Below are positions 8,091 to 15,832 of a DNA stretch of 54,567 bases, one piece after another. Source of the stretch: Paracoccus maritimus (lineage in GTDB: Bacteria > Pseudomonadota > Alphaproteobacteria > Rhodobacterales > Rhodobacteraceae). Position numbers and translations under genes: made by a program. Numbering within the stretch: the stretch's first letter is position 1; every line of letters begins with the position of its first letter. Below the pieces are notes generated by a model. It had not been told where the DNA came from and made no database searches. It worked only from the letters and a program-made list of their open reading frames with translations. The stretch spans positions 1-54,567 of the forward strand of contig NZ_JANAVZ010000013.1 in the NCBI RefSeq assembly GCF_025195095.1. Reading direction: 5' to 3'.

Positions 8091-8660
8091 AAACCGAGCC
8101 CTAGAATCGGCTACGCCCGAACATCGACCGTCGATCAGAACCTTGATGCCCAAATCGAGGCTCTGACGGCTGTCGGATGTGGGATGGTGCGCCAAGAACA
8201 GCGCAGCGGGACCACGCTGGAAGGCCGCCCAGAGTTAAGGACGATACTCGACTTCATCCATCCAGGCGAAACCCTGGTGGTCACACGGATCGACCGGCTG
8301 GCGCGGTCGATGCAGGATCTTCAGACTATCGTTGCCAGGTTGAAGGCGAAGGGGGCCCATTTGGCAGCCACCGAACAGCCCGTAGATACGTCAACCGCAG
8401 CGGGCAAGGCGTTCTTCGACATGCTTGGTGTCTTTGCTGAGTTCGAGACCAATCTACGACGGGAGCGGCAGGCTGAAGGTATCAAGGCCGCGAAACGAAA
8501 AGGGGTCTACCGTGGCCGTCCGCCCAAGATCGACATGGGAAAGGTGCAGGCTAAACTTAGTGCAGGCATTTCTCCGACGAAAATTGCTCTCGAGATGGGG
8601 ATTTCGCGCGGCACTGTCTATAAAGCAAAGGCACAGATGCCGAGAAGCGTAGATGGGTAA
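8085..8660 (+). CDS. Serine recombinase/resolvase
   Basis: A 191-residue small serine resolvase. The catalytic N-terminal domain starts IGYARTSTVDQNLDAQIEAL with the nucleophile Ser near residue 14, and continues with VTRIDRLARSMQDL (catalytic Arg residues) and the ExxLRRERQAEGI helix. The C-terminal helix-turn-helix is SPTKIALEMGISRGTVYKA. The length is normal for TnpR/ParA-type resolvases. No transposase accompanies it, so it probably resolves plasmid multimers, acting at the candidate res site overlapping its start. Confidence 0.9.
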   Translation: MNKPSPRIGYARTSTVDQNLDAQIEALTAVGCGMVRQEQRSGTTLEGRPELRTILDFIHPGETLVVTRIDRLARSMQDLQTIVARLKAKGAHLAATEQPVDTSTAAGKAFFDMLGVFAEFETNLRRERQAEGIKAAKRKGVYRGRPPKIDMGKVQAKLSAGISPTKIALEMGISRGTVYKAKAQMPRSVDG

Positions 8661-9041
8661 ACGAAGCAGGCGCGCCCCTCGCACCGGTCGAGCTGACCCG
8701 TGGCGTACGGGCGGCCGGCGCGCTCAATCCACGCTGCGGCTGCGAGCGGCATCTACAGATAAGGGCGGAGAGCCGTCATTCGCTGCAAATGCGCCGAAAG
8801 GCAGCTGTCTGCATTAGTAGGACCATTTTCTAATATGCTATGCTGCCCGAGGCTCACGGACCACACCGGCCAATCAGCGGACGGATATAAGGCTTACATT
8901 GTCCGAAAATGCCAATTCTCTGCGAGTGGCCTGAATTGCGAGTGGTAAGTTTTTTTCAATAGCTCGCAAGTGGGCGGCAACTTGCGACGTGGTTGCTATC
9001 ACGGAGCTGCAGAGACACTCTGGATCCCCAAAAGGTAGCGA
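8661..9041. other. Intergenic region with a dinB remnant
   Basis: About 380 bp with no supported gene. Bases about 8675-8706 closely match the 3' part of the polymerase gene at 13132-13165 (the segment encoding LAPAELTRG) before similarity is lost, so this is a small degraded fragment. Further on, TTGCGAG (near 8938) and CTCGCAA (near 8962) flank a run of T residues, forming a weak stem, and TGCGAGTGG occurs twice near 8920-8945. Nothing else is recognisable. Confidence 0.4.
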
Positions 9042-10241
9042 TCAGTTGGGAGATTCCGTTTTCGTAAAGATGTCGGCAGCGCTGTCACAGTTCATGATAT
9101 CGCGCCGGGATCGGCTAAAGATAGTTCCGTGAGCTCGCAACATGTTCCCCGTCTGAAAGTGATCCATAGCTTTCATCTCCGCGAAGTCTTCAGCGCTAAA
9201 ATTGCACCTAACCTCATTTGTCCCGAGCACCTTGATAACCACATTCAGCGTTCCCTCATTAATGATAGAGATCACACCGGTCACAAACTGTGGCTTTTCG
9301 AAGAACCTTCGATGCGCCTCTTTTAGTTCTGCTGTATCATCACCATCAAACTTCAGCGTTCTCCAAGCGCCGTCCACTTCGCCAGAAAACTCAATATCCG
9401 AGAAAGCATCTCGCCGATCCGGAAATATCGAGGATATGTCCCTGATCAAAAGCGCGAAGTTAGAAACTGTCGCGTCATCAAGTTTACCGAGATCGAGGGC
9501 GTTCTTGAGTTCTCGAAGGTTATTTAAAGTCTTGCCTTTGGTTTCCCAAAAGATGTTTCTAAGATCATCTTGGCTGACGGCATCGCCCATGAAGTAGTTT
9601 GACACAATCTCTTGCCTTGGAAGTTTGGGCCTCTCAATATTTATGATAAGGGATCCAAACTCTGGCTCGGTAATCTGAAAATCGTATACTTGGCTTTTAG
9701 AGGACTTAACCTCAGCTGGAGCCAAGAGCTTGCGGGCAACCACATAAGCGTTATCCACCATTTTCTTGAATTGATGAAAAGCCATTCTTTCATGATTCAA
9801 CGTGCCGCCGGAGAGGCGAATTGAGAAGTAGCTTTTCGCTTGATCGACGGTATCTGCAACACCGTCCACTTCTAACGACAACGCGGCCCCAGGATCCGGT
9901 AGAAATGACTGATCAAAGCGGTCTATGTCAATTGGCCAATAGCGGCGGACAACATAGTCAGACGCGCATTCCACCACGATGAAATCGCCCGAGCGCAGTG
10001 CGCCCAAAATAGAAAGTTTATTGTTCTTGAGAAGGGATATAGCCTCTTCGGTTATTGAAGAGGCTGCAAATAGAAACCCATCTTCAAGGTCCATAACGTT
10101 TAGGAATATATAATCCTCGAACCCCACCTTTGCAGTAAATAGGATAGGGTCGTCATATTTTTCAAGAACCTCCGTCGCTCTGATCTGCATGTTTTCCATG
10201 TCACAAAGCGCCGGATCGTTCATGCTCCACATTTCGCTCAC
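9042..10241 (-). CDS. Unrecognised 399-residue protein of a two-gene operon
   Basis: The GTG at 10241 overlaps the TGA of the upstream gene (GTGA), giving 399 residues; ATG 10232 is an alternative. The N-terminal region (about 15-115) alternates strands and helices (PILFTAKVGFEDYIFLNV...), somewhat like proteins annotated DUF6575, but I cannot confirm that. The C-terminal part (about 290-390) also looks strand-rich. There are no membrane segments and no clear nuclease or NTPase motif. Base composition is clearly AT-richer than neighbours, a sign of separate acquisition. With its partner it forms an isolated cassette; a defence or toxin-like role is only a guess. Confidence 0.6.
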   Translation of the reverse strand: MSEMWSMNDPALCDMENMQIRATEVLEKYDDPILFTAKVGFEDYIFLNVMDLEDGFLFAASSITEEAISLLKNNKLSILGALRSGDFIVVECASDYVVRRYWPIDIDRFDQSFLPDPGAALSLEVDGVADTVDQAKSYFSIRLSGGTLNHERMAFHQFKKMVDNAYVVARKLLAPAEVKSSKSQVYDFQITEPEFGSLIINIERPKLPRQEIVSNYFMGDAVSQDDLRNIFWETKGKTLNNLRELKNALDLGKLDDATVSNFALLIRDISSIFPDRRDAFSDIEFSGEVDGAWRTLKFDGDDTAELKEAHRRFFEKPQFVTGVISIINEGTLNVVIKVLGTNEVRCNFSAEDFAEMKAMDHFQTGNMLRAHGTIFSRSRRDIMNCDSAADIFTKTESPN

Positions 10242-10618
10242 GGCATCACCTTGCAATACGAAACAACATCCGCTCCAACATATTTCCAGAAGTCGCGGTG
10301 CCCACTTCCATGGTTCACTACACCATGGTGATTTTGCAATTGAACTTCCAGCCACATGCCTTGTCGGCGGAACTTCTTGTATCTCGCCATCATGGCTTCA
10401 GCAGTCCGCCAGCTGTCAAAGATAGAACACGCCCATGAGTCACACTTTTCAGGTGGGCGCAGGGGCTTTTTATTTGTTCTGTAGTCCGACTCAAAATCGT
10501 CGTTCGTCCAGGTTGGACCGGGAACGTGACGATAGAACGTGCCGTCTGGAGCTTGCGCGTCGCCTGGAGGGCACTGGTCAGTAACGTAGTTCGGAATTTC
10601 TGGGTCGAAATGAGGCAT
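10238..10618 (-). CDS. Unrecognised 126-residue partner protein
   Basis: The first gene of the two-gene operon, with translation coupled to the next gene by a 4-bp overlap. The protein is hydrophilic and rich in aromatic residues (Trp, Tyr, His), with two Cys in CDSWAC, and has no signal peptide or membrane segment. The C-terminal part (about 70-120) could form a small alpha/beta fold. I do not recognise it. Composition matches its partner and differs from the flanking GC-rich genes, suggesting the two arrived together. Confidence 0.55.
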   Translation of the reverse strand: MPHFDPEIPNYVTDQCPPGDAQAPDGTFYRHVPGPTWTNDDFESDYRTNKKPLRPPEKCDSWACSIFDSWRTAEAMMARYKKFRRQGMWLEVQLQNHHGVVNHGSGHRDFWKYVGADVVSYCKVMP

Positions 10619-10980
10619 TGGTATACTTTACATCGGCTACTTATAGGCGGGCTGAACGCGCAGCGTGTGAGTTTCAATGAGGCCCAGGGCAGGTTGAGTC
10701 AAGAATTTCCTATTGGCTGCGAAGCGACTTCATTACCCCATATTCTGAAACTTTGGAGGTTGTGAGTGGTTCATGACGTCCCAGTAGTCACGCGTTGCTG
10801 ACCTCGGCCTGCGGGGCCATGCTGCACGATGGCTTGGATGGCCGCTTTGGGAAGGCTGCACAGCAGCGAAAGCACGTTCCGTGAGAGGCGGCTTAGGGCC
10901 GTCTTGCGTCGGCCGATGGAGTCGATGCGCGGTTCGCTCCCAGACAGGTGGCGAGCGCCGTTCGGCGCAGAGTCCACCGC
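10619..10980. other. Intergenic region without a supported gene
   Basis: About 360 bp. The part next to 10618 is AT-rich and should hold the promoter of the two-gene operon (a TATAAG-like hexamer lies near 10640 on the minus strand). The part from about 10770 is GC-rich, with short open frames that look accidental. I see no repeat or RNA. Confidence 0.35.
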
Positions 10981-11667
10981 TTACAGATCGTCCACGGCGG
11001 CGGTATCCGCCGTGATCCCGATCCCCTCACAGACAATCTGCATTCGATCAGAGGGAAACGGCCGCATCAGCCGCGCAGCATCCTCGGCGCTGCCAGCTAG
11101 CCAGGTGTCATAATCCTGCTCGTCCAGGATCACCGGCATCCGTGTCGGATGCACTGGCTTGACCAGATCGTTGGCCGTTGTCGTGACCATCGTATGGGTC
11201 AGCCAATCGCCAGCCTCACCGTCGATGCTTGGCTGCCCCGCGCGCCAGAGGCCGGCGAACGCAAATGGCGGCCGCGCGGCGCCGCCCTTGATCGCGAACC
11301 AGAAATCCGTCGCCGGGTTCTTGCCCTTGGCCTCGCGGAATGCCGAGCCCGGAATCAGGCAACGCCGATTGAGAAAACTGTCCTTCCATAGACCCGACGA
11401 TCGGAGCTTGTCGTCACGAGCGTTGTTCCAGGCCGCGGGCTTGATCGGTTTGCCGGTCTTCTTGCTCACCTGCGGCGTCAGGAACCCCCAATGCATCTCG
11501 ACCAGCTCGCGTTCACCATCCTCACTCATGCGGACAACCGGTGCTTCATACTTCGGCCAGATGGCCGATTGGCCGCGATAGTTGCCGAGGTGATCGCGCT
11601 GACCCATCACCTCGAATATCTCGCGCATCGCCGCCTGTGACGTCGTGTTGGCATAAAGATTGCACAT
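10981..11667 (-). CDS. SRAP-domain protein (HMCES/YedK family)
   Basis: A 228-residue SOS-response-associated peptidase domain protein that crosslinks abasic sites in single-stranded DNA through Cys2. The start MCNLYAN places the catalytic Cys at position 2, which fixes ATG 11667. Other family marks are WGFLTP, the NARDDKL segment (Asn and Arg), CLIPGSAFREAK, FAFAGLW and the late HPTRMPVIL (catalytic His). It follows the 103-residue gene on the same strand, 17 bp away, and both should be driven from the SOS box at 12017. Confidence 0.93.
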   Translation of the reverse strand: MCNLYANTTSQAAMREIFEVMGQRDHLGNYRGQSAIWPKYEAPVVRMSEDGERELVEMHWGFLTPQVSKKTGKPIKPAAWNNARDDKLRSSGLWKDSFLNRRCLIPGSAFREAKGKNPATDFWFAIKGGAARPPFAFAGLWRAGQPSIDGEAGDWLTHTMVTTTANDLVKPVHPTRMPVILDEQDYDTWLAGSAEDAARLMRPFPSDRMQIVCEGIGITADTAAVDDL

Positions 11668-11684
11668 GCTCGCCCCCGCGCGTT

Positions 11685-11996
11685 TCAGCCCTGCATTCCA
11701 CCATACGCCGCCGCGATCTGCGCCGAAACGCGCGCCAGCGACCTGATCCGGCGCGGGGCAGGCTCGAACCGGGCCGCCGCAATCCACGCCTCGCGCAACA
11801 TTGAACCCTTCGGGTGTCGTTCGCAAAGCAGATCGACGGCCGCCATGATCTCGCTGGAAAGCGGATCGCGTCTCGCCGCGCCGGCGGCCGCGGCGTCAAG
11901 GGTTGCGATGGCCGCGGCCTGGGCCTCGCGCCCGGCGATCTGTTCCGACCAGGCGCCGCCGAACGCGACATTGCGGAGCTGACCCGACCTGTCCAT
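11685..11996 (-). CDS. Small SOS-cluster hypothetical protein
   Basis: A 103-residue helical protein with no recognised domain. ATG 11996 is chosen because GGAGG lies just before it and because it starts immediately after the SOS box; a longer frame upstream would run antisense into dinB. It is rich in Ala and Arg, with no membrane segment. It is the first gene of a two-gene unit with the SRAP gene and divergent from dinB, so a DNA-damage role (accessory to Y-family polymerase or SRAP) is likely by association. Confidence 0.6.
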   Translation of the reverse strand: MDRSGQLRNVAFGGAWSEQIAGREAQAAAIATLDAAAAGAARRDPLSSEIMAAVDLLCERHPKGSMLREAWIAAARFEPAPRRIRSLARVSAQIAAAYGGMQG

Positions 11997-12016
11997 TTTT
12001 CCTCCTTGCCGAATGA

Positions 12017-12031
12017 GAACAAAAATAGAAC
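12017..12031. promoter_or_regulatory. SOS (LexA) box
   Basis: GAAC-AAAAATA-GAAC at 12017-12031 is a perfect match to GAAC-N7-GAAC, the alphaproteobacterial LexA site. It sits between the divergent starts at 11996 and 12069, so one operator can control both the SRAP unit and the polymerase. Confidence 0.85.
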
Positions 12032-12068
12032 ATAAAGGGCGATCCGACCATCCGCGATATCTGGTATC

Positions 12069-13271
12069 ATGCCCCCCTTCCGCGTCCTCTATCTCGATAT
12101 GAACAGCTTCTTCGCGAGCGTGGAACAGCAGCTCGATCCCGCGCTGCGCGGACGCCCCGTCGCAATCACCGCCGTTGATTCGGACAGCGGTGCCTGCGTC
12201 GCCGCGTCCTACGAGGCGAAGGCCCATGGCGTCAAAACCGGCACCCATGTTCGCGACGCCCGGCGACTTTGCCCCGGCATCATTTTCCGGTCGTCACGAC
12301 ACAGGCTCTATGTGCGCTTCAACCTGGCCGTGGCCGACGTGCTGGACCGGCATGCCGAGCTGACCCATATCCGCAGCGTTGACGAGTTTCAGTTGGCACT
12401 GTCGGGCGAAACCCGGACCCTCGCCGGCGCCGTCGATCTGGTCGCGCGTCTCAAGGCAGCCGTTGCCGCCGAGGTCGGCGACTGCCTGCGCTTCTCGGCC
12501 GGGATCGGGCCAAACCATCTTCTCGCCAAGATCGCCGGCAAGCTCGAAAAGCCCGATGGCTGCCAATGGCTCGGGCCGGACAATCTGCCCGACGCCATCG
12601 CCCATCTGTCCCTGGACGATCTGCCGGGCATTTCCACCGCCATCAAGACGCGGCTCTTTCGCGCCCGCATCTTCGATGTTCCCGGCCTATTCAGGCTCGA
12701 TCCGCGTCATGCCCGGCTGATCTGGCGATCGGTCGAAGGGGAACGGTTCGTGCGGATGCTCCAGGGCATGGATATTCCGCTGGTTGCCACCGAGCGCGGC
12801 GGATTCGGCAACAGCAAGGTGCTGTCGCCCGAATACCGCGATCCGCGCCGTGCCTACCTGGTCGGCCGCTGGCTGGTCGAAAAGGCGACCGCGCGGCTGC
12901 GCCGCGATGGTCGCGTGGCCGGACGCTTCAGCCTGTCGGTCAGTTTCATGGCCGGCGGGGTCTGGTCCCGGAACGTCAGCTGCTTTCCGACGCAGGATAC
13001 CGCGATCTTCCTGCGGCTTCACCGGGCCCTGTGGGTGCGCCTCTGGCGCAGCGCACGACCGGGCACGGTCATCAGCCTCGGCGTGCACCTGGGCGATGTG
13101 GGCTTGCTGCAGGACCGGCGCGGGGATCTGCTGATGCCCCTCGCTCCGGCCGAGCTGACCCGTGGAGAACGCCTATCGCGCGCGCTCGATCAGATCAACG
13201 CCCGCCATGGCGACGGCGCGATCCGCTTCGGCCTCAACACGCCCCATCCGGGGTTCTTCGAGCGTGGTTAA
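12069..13271 (+). CDS. dinB: Y-family DNA polymerase (DinB/Pol IV-like)
   Basis: A 400-residue translesion polymerase. Catalytic acids lie in VLYLDMNSFFASVEQQL (about residues 7-20) and IRSVDEFQL (about 101-109). The nucleotide-binding motif is AASYEAKAHGVKTGTHV, and the HhH-like region with DLPGIS follows near residue 187. The C-terminus (NTPHPGFFERG) is a plasmid-type variant whose 3' end is found again as fragments at 15569-15814 and about 8675. It is predicted to be SOS-induced from the box at 12017. Confidence 0.92.
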   Translation: MPPFRVLYLDMNSFFASVEQQLDPALRGRPVAITAVDSDSGACVAASYEAKAHGVKTGTHVRDARRLCPGIIFRSSRHRLYVRFNLAVADVLDRHAELTHIRSVDEFQLALSGETRTLAGAVDLVARLKAAVAAEVGDCLRFSAGIGPNHLLAKIAGKLEKPDGCQWLGPDNLPDAIAHLSLDDLPGISTAIKTRLFRARIFDVPGLFRLDPRHARLIWRSVEGERFVRMLQGMDIPLVATERGGFGNSKVLSPEYRDPRRAYLVGRWLVEKATARLRRDGRVAGRFSLSVSFMAGGVWSRNVSCFPTQDTAIFLRLHRALWVRLWRSARPGTVISLGVHLGDVGLLQDRRGDLLMPLAPAELTRGERLSRALDQINARHGDGAIRFGLNTPHPGFFERG

Positions 13272-13297
13272 CGCAGACGAAATCCGCCTCGCGCGCT

Positions 13298-13489
13298 TCA
13301 TCTGCCGCAACTTTCGTCAGATATCTCTGCTGTGTTGAGCTTGTCTAACAGCCTGCGGTAGCGAATGTTATGGCTGTATGCTCCAACGGCATCGAGGAGC
13401 AACTGCCACTCGCTGCCAGTGAGTGAACTCGGCACTTTTCTCGTGCCAGTGTCGCAGGTTGTCGAAGGTTGTTTCACAATATGCTGCAT
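13298..13489 (-). CDS. Possible small protein
   Basis: A 63-residue frame with a plausible folded core (SSLTGSEWQLLLDAVGAYSHNIRYRRLLDKL) made of two amphipathic helices. The ribosome site before ATG 13489 is weak. It lies downstream of the luxI group on the same strand, facing dinB. It may be a real small regulator or a chance frame. Confidence 0.3.
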   Translation of the reverse strand: MQHIVKQPSTTCDTGTRKVPSSLTGSEWQLLLDAVGAYSHNIRYRRLLDKLNTAEISDESCGR

Positions 13490-13529
13490 TGGCGATTACT
13501 TGAAATTGCTTCCCTGACATTCTGCAGGA

Positions 13530-13694
13530 CTAGCGTGGATCTGCGGCCTCATAGCGAACCTTCGTTCTGGAACCGTTCATCCACATTGGCGCGTCCTCAC
13601 CTGTGTTCCAGCGGTAGAGCCAGCCCACGAGTTCGTTCGTCTCCACATCGACGATCCGTTTGATAGGATGGGCTACCAGTCTTTCTTTGGTCAC
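13530..13694 (-). CDS. Possible small protein downstream of luxI
   Basis: A 54-residue frame beginning at GTG 13694 (VTKERLVAHPIKRIVDVETN). The sequence is rich in Trp and charged residues (GWLYRWNTGEDAPMWM) and looks like a short beta-rich domain rather than random translation. AGGA lies very near the start, which is not ideal. It follows luxI after a stem-loop, so it may have its own promoter. The family is unknown. Confidence 0.4.
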   Translation of the reverse strand: MTKERLVAHPIKRIVDVETNELVGWLYRWNTGEDAPMWMNGSRTKVRYEAADPR

Positions 13695-13716
13695 TGTCCT
13701 ATTCCCATAACAAAGG

Positions 13717-13740
13717 GCCGCCCGAAAACGGGCGCATTGA
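13717..13740 (-). terminator. Stem-loop after luxI
   Basis: CGCCCG (13719-13724) pairs with CGGGCG (13729-13734) around a 4-base loop. On the minus strand the stem is followed by CCCTTTGTT. It lies 55 bp past the luxI stop and may end that transcript; the T tract is short. Confidence 0.4.
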
Positions 13741-13794
13741 AATACCGCCGCATCCGGAGAGGATGACGGGTCAAATTGCTGGTGCTGTCCGGAC

Positions 13795-14448
13795 CTACTC
13801 GACCGCGTGTCGCGCGGCTGACAGCTTCCCGAACCCGCTCGCACTGACCGGGCATTCAAAGACCTGGAAGCGACCGTCGTCATTGCCCGAAACCGGCCCC
13901 AGTGTCTTCGCCGGCCAGTCAAAGCTGCGGGCCATCCGTTGAAACGCCGGAGATCCAAGGAAAAGTACCGAACGGGCTCCCTCATCAGCGAGGAAGGCGT
14001 TCGTGGCATCCAGAAGCTTGCGCGTGATGTCACTCGACCCAGCAACCACCATGCGTGTCAGTTCCCATACGTCTGAATCCAATGGAGGCGTTTGAGTGCA
14101 TAGCGTGTCGGGCAGCCCAGGCAACAGGCCGAGACAGGCGTCGCGGATCATGTAGGAATATTTCAGTGTACCTGCACCGCTCCGTTGATCGGTACGCCGC
14201 AAGCGTGCACCCCCAACCACAACGCCATCCTCGACCGCGATGATGTAGGTCGTGTCAAACGTATCATACTGCTCGAACTCGACCTCGCTCGAATGGAAAA
14301 GCGGCCAATCCAGACGGTCTATGAATACGGTTTTCCTGAGCTTCAGATAGTCGTTGACCAAGTGCCACTTCGACAGGCCCTCCGGATAGCGGACGACAAC
14401 AATCTGAAGTCCGGCCTCGAAACCCTTATCGTTAAAATCAGTTTGCAT
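13795..14448 (-). CDS. luxI: LuxI-family acyl-homoserine lactone synthase
   Basis: A 217-residue autoinducer synthase that makes acyl-homoserine lactone from S-adenosylmethionine and an acyl carrier protein thioester. Family marks are LRKTVFIDRLDWPL (the conserved Arg, Phe and Trp), the acidic EFEQYDTFDT, GGARLRRTD, and VWELTRMVV in the middle of the protein. ATG 14448 is chosen; an in-frame TTG lies 9 bases upstream. The upstream small gene ends at 14438, so the frames overlap by 11 bp. A luxR gene is divergent at 14805. A plasmid-borne pair suggests density control of plasmid or host traits. Confidence 0.9.
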   Translation of the reverse strand: MQTDFNDKGFEAGLQIVVVRYPEGLSKWHLVNDYLKLRKTVFIDRLDWPLFHSSEVEFEQYDTFDTTYIIAVEDGVVVGGARLRRTDQRSGAGTLKYSYMIRDACLGLLPGLPDTLCTQTPPLDSDVWELTRMVVAGSSDITRKLLDATNAFLADEGARSVLFLGSPAFQRMARSFDWPAKTLGPVSGNDDGRFQVFECPVSASGFGKLSAARHAVE

Positions 14449-14686
14449 GCCCGGCAACTCTGTTCAGATTGTGTTTTTGAAGCGGTTCGGTCGCGCCGAT
14501 GAACAGCCTCACATTGTTTTCGGTCTTGCCCCAAACGCCCCATTCGAACAGCTCAAGCGTGATTGTTTCGCCCTCTTCGAGATGTTTGCACATCTCCAGC
14601 AAGTTATTTGCCATGTCCTGAGTGAACCTGGTGCTCGCTACCAACTTCATGCCCTTTGGGTTGGCTCTGCTGGCGAGGGTCTTCAT
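14438..14686 (-). CDS. Small protein overlapping luxI
   Basis: An 82-residue protein from ATG 14686 (MKTLASRANPKGMKLVASTR). It has a helical middle (DMANNLLEMCKHLEEGETITLELFEW) and a strand-rich end, with no membrane segment. It overlaps the luxI start by 11 bp and is the first gene after the candidate lux box, so it should be coexpressed with luxI. I do not recognise it; a modulator of the synthase is possible. Confidence 0.55.
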   Translation of the reverse strand: MKTLASRANPKGMKLVASTRFTQDMANNLLEMCKHLEEGETITLELFEWGVWGKTENNVRLFIGATEPLQKHNLNRVAGHAN

Positions 14687-14744
14687 GAGGTGGCTCCATT
14701 GCTTACCCGAATCTACATAGCCACTCCGTTTTCTATTGACACCC

Positions 14745-14764
14745 ACCTGTCTTTTTTGGCAGTC
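14745..14764. promoter_or_regulatory. Candidate lux box between luxI group and luxR
   Basis: CTG (14747-14749), ten bases, CAG (14760-14762) matches the CTG-N10-CAG core of LuxR-type operators. The outer bases (ACCTGTC...GGCAGTC) are partly symmetric. It lies midway between the divergent starts at 14686 and 14805, where a LuxR-AHL complex would be expected to bind. Confidence 0.5.
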
Positions 14765-14804
14765 CAAAAGGATAGGTTGACGATTTTACTTGACAGGCAT
14801 TTTT

Positions 14805-15425
14805 ATGATTGAGCAGTTGATTCCCGACGGCGAGGCAGAACTTGAGAGCCTCGCGCAGATCGGTACGACCGGATTCGTGATGGGATTCGGACTCCGCTTT
14901 GGGCAGCCGGATTTTTTCCTGAACCGCTACCCTGACGCCTGGACAGAGAAATACGAGGAAGAGAACTACTTCTTCGGCGATCCAGTCGCTGCATGGACAA
15001 TCGCACGAACGGGAACAGCGCGCTGGTCAGAGATAGGATTTCCGGACCCGCGTGGAGTTGGCAAAGAAGCCGCCAAGCACGGCCTGATATATGGGGCAAC
15101 CACGGTCACGAAAGTCGGCCGGAAGCGGTGCTTCCTGTCTTTGTCCCGGCCGGATCGCGAACTGGCTGATGCCGAGCTCGATCACATCGAGCGCTCCCTC
15201 AAGCGTTGGGCGAAAATCGTATGCAAATCACCTCAAGCACTGACGGAAGCTGAGCTTGACGTCCTGAAGCTCTCGCGGGACGGCCTGATCAACGTCGATA
15301 TTGCTGAAAAACTCGATATCAGCCCATCAACGGTGAAATTCCGCATAAACAGTGTTCAGAAGAAGCTGGGTGTCGATAACCGTATGGCCGCCATAACCAT
15401 GGCTGTGCGCAAGCAGCTGATCTAG
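14805..15425 (+). CDS. luxR: LuxR-family quorum-sensing regulator
   Basis: A 206-residue LuxR protein. The N-terminal autoinducer-binding domain carries the usual Trp/Tyr/Asp-Pro/Trp pattern (AWTEKYEEENYFFGDPVAAW, about residues 45-65). The C-terminal LuxR helix-turn-helix runs from LTEAELDVLKLSRDGLINVD to SPSTVKFRINSVQKKLGV (about 143-187). ATG 14805 has AGG about 8 bases before it; an in-frame TTG at 14790 is less likely. Divergent from the luxI unit, it should sense that unit's signal. Confidence 0.9.
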   Translation: MIEQLIPDGEAELESLAQIGTTGFVMGFGLRFGQPDFFLNRYPDAWTEKYEEENYFFGDPVAAWTIARTGTARWSEIGFPDPRGVGKEAAKHGLIYGATTVTKVGRKRCFLSLSRPDRELADAELDHIERSLKRWAKIVCKSPQALTEAELDVLKLSRDGLINVDIAEKLDISPSTVKFRINSVQKKLGVDNRMAAITMAVRKQLI

Positions 15426-15473
15426 TCGGACGATTGCCCGTTGGACTTCGCCTGATAGCGAAATTCTTCGGGC

Positions 15474-15568
15474 GTCGCCCTTCGGGCCGCGCCCCCCGTC
15501 TCCGGCCTTGCGGCCTCCGCCCGAGCTGATCGGACCGAGCTGATCGGACCGATGCGCGCGGCTGCGGC
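15474..15568. repeat. Direct repeat A flanking the restriction-modification cassette
   Basis: About 85 percent similar by eye to 20264-20344 (shared landmarks GGCCTCCGCCCGAGCTGATC and GCGCGCGGCTGCGG). This copy contains a 14-bp tandem duplication (15523-15536 and 15537-15550). The two copies bracket the dinB fragment, res and mod in the same orientation. Confidence 0.7.
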
Positions 15569-15814
15569 GCCCTGTGGGTGCGCCTCTGGCGCACCGCACG
15601 ACCGGGCGCGGTCATCAGCATCAGCGTGCATCTTGGCGATGTGGGCTTGCTGCTGGACCGGCGCGGGGATCTGTTGATACCACTCGCCCCGGCCGAGCTG
15701 ACCCGTGGCGAGAAGGTCTCGCGCGCGCTCGATCAGATCAACGCCCGACACGGCGACGGTGCGATCCGCTTCGGAATAAACACGCCTCATCCGGGGTTTT
15801 TCGTGAGGGGGTAG
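15569..15814 (+). pseudogene. Truncated dinB 3' fragment
   Basis: This segment encodes the last ~80 residues of a DinB-like polymerase (LWVRLWRTARPGAVIS ... NTPHPGFFVRG), matching the C-terminus of the intact gene at 12069-13271 with several substitutions. It lacks all catalytic motifs and starts abruptly at the end of direct repeat A. The divergence suggests descent from a related gene rather than a recent copy of the neighbour. Confidence 0.85.
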
Positions 15815-15832
15815 AGTTGGTGTCACCCCGGC

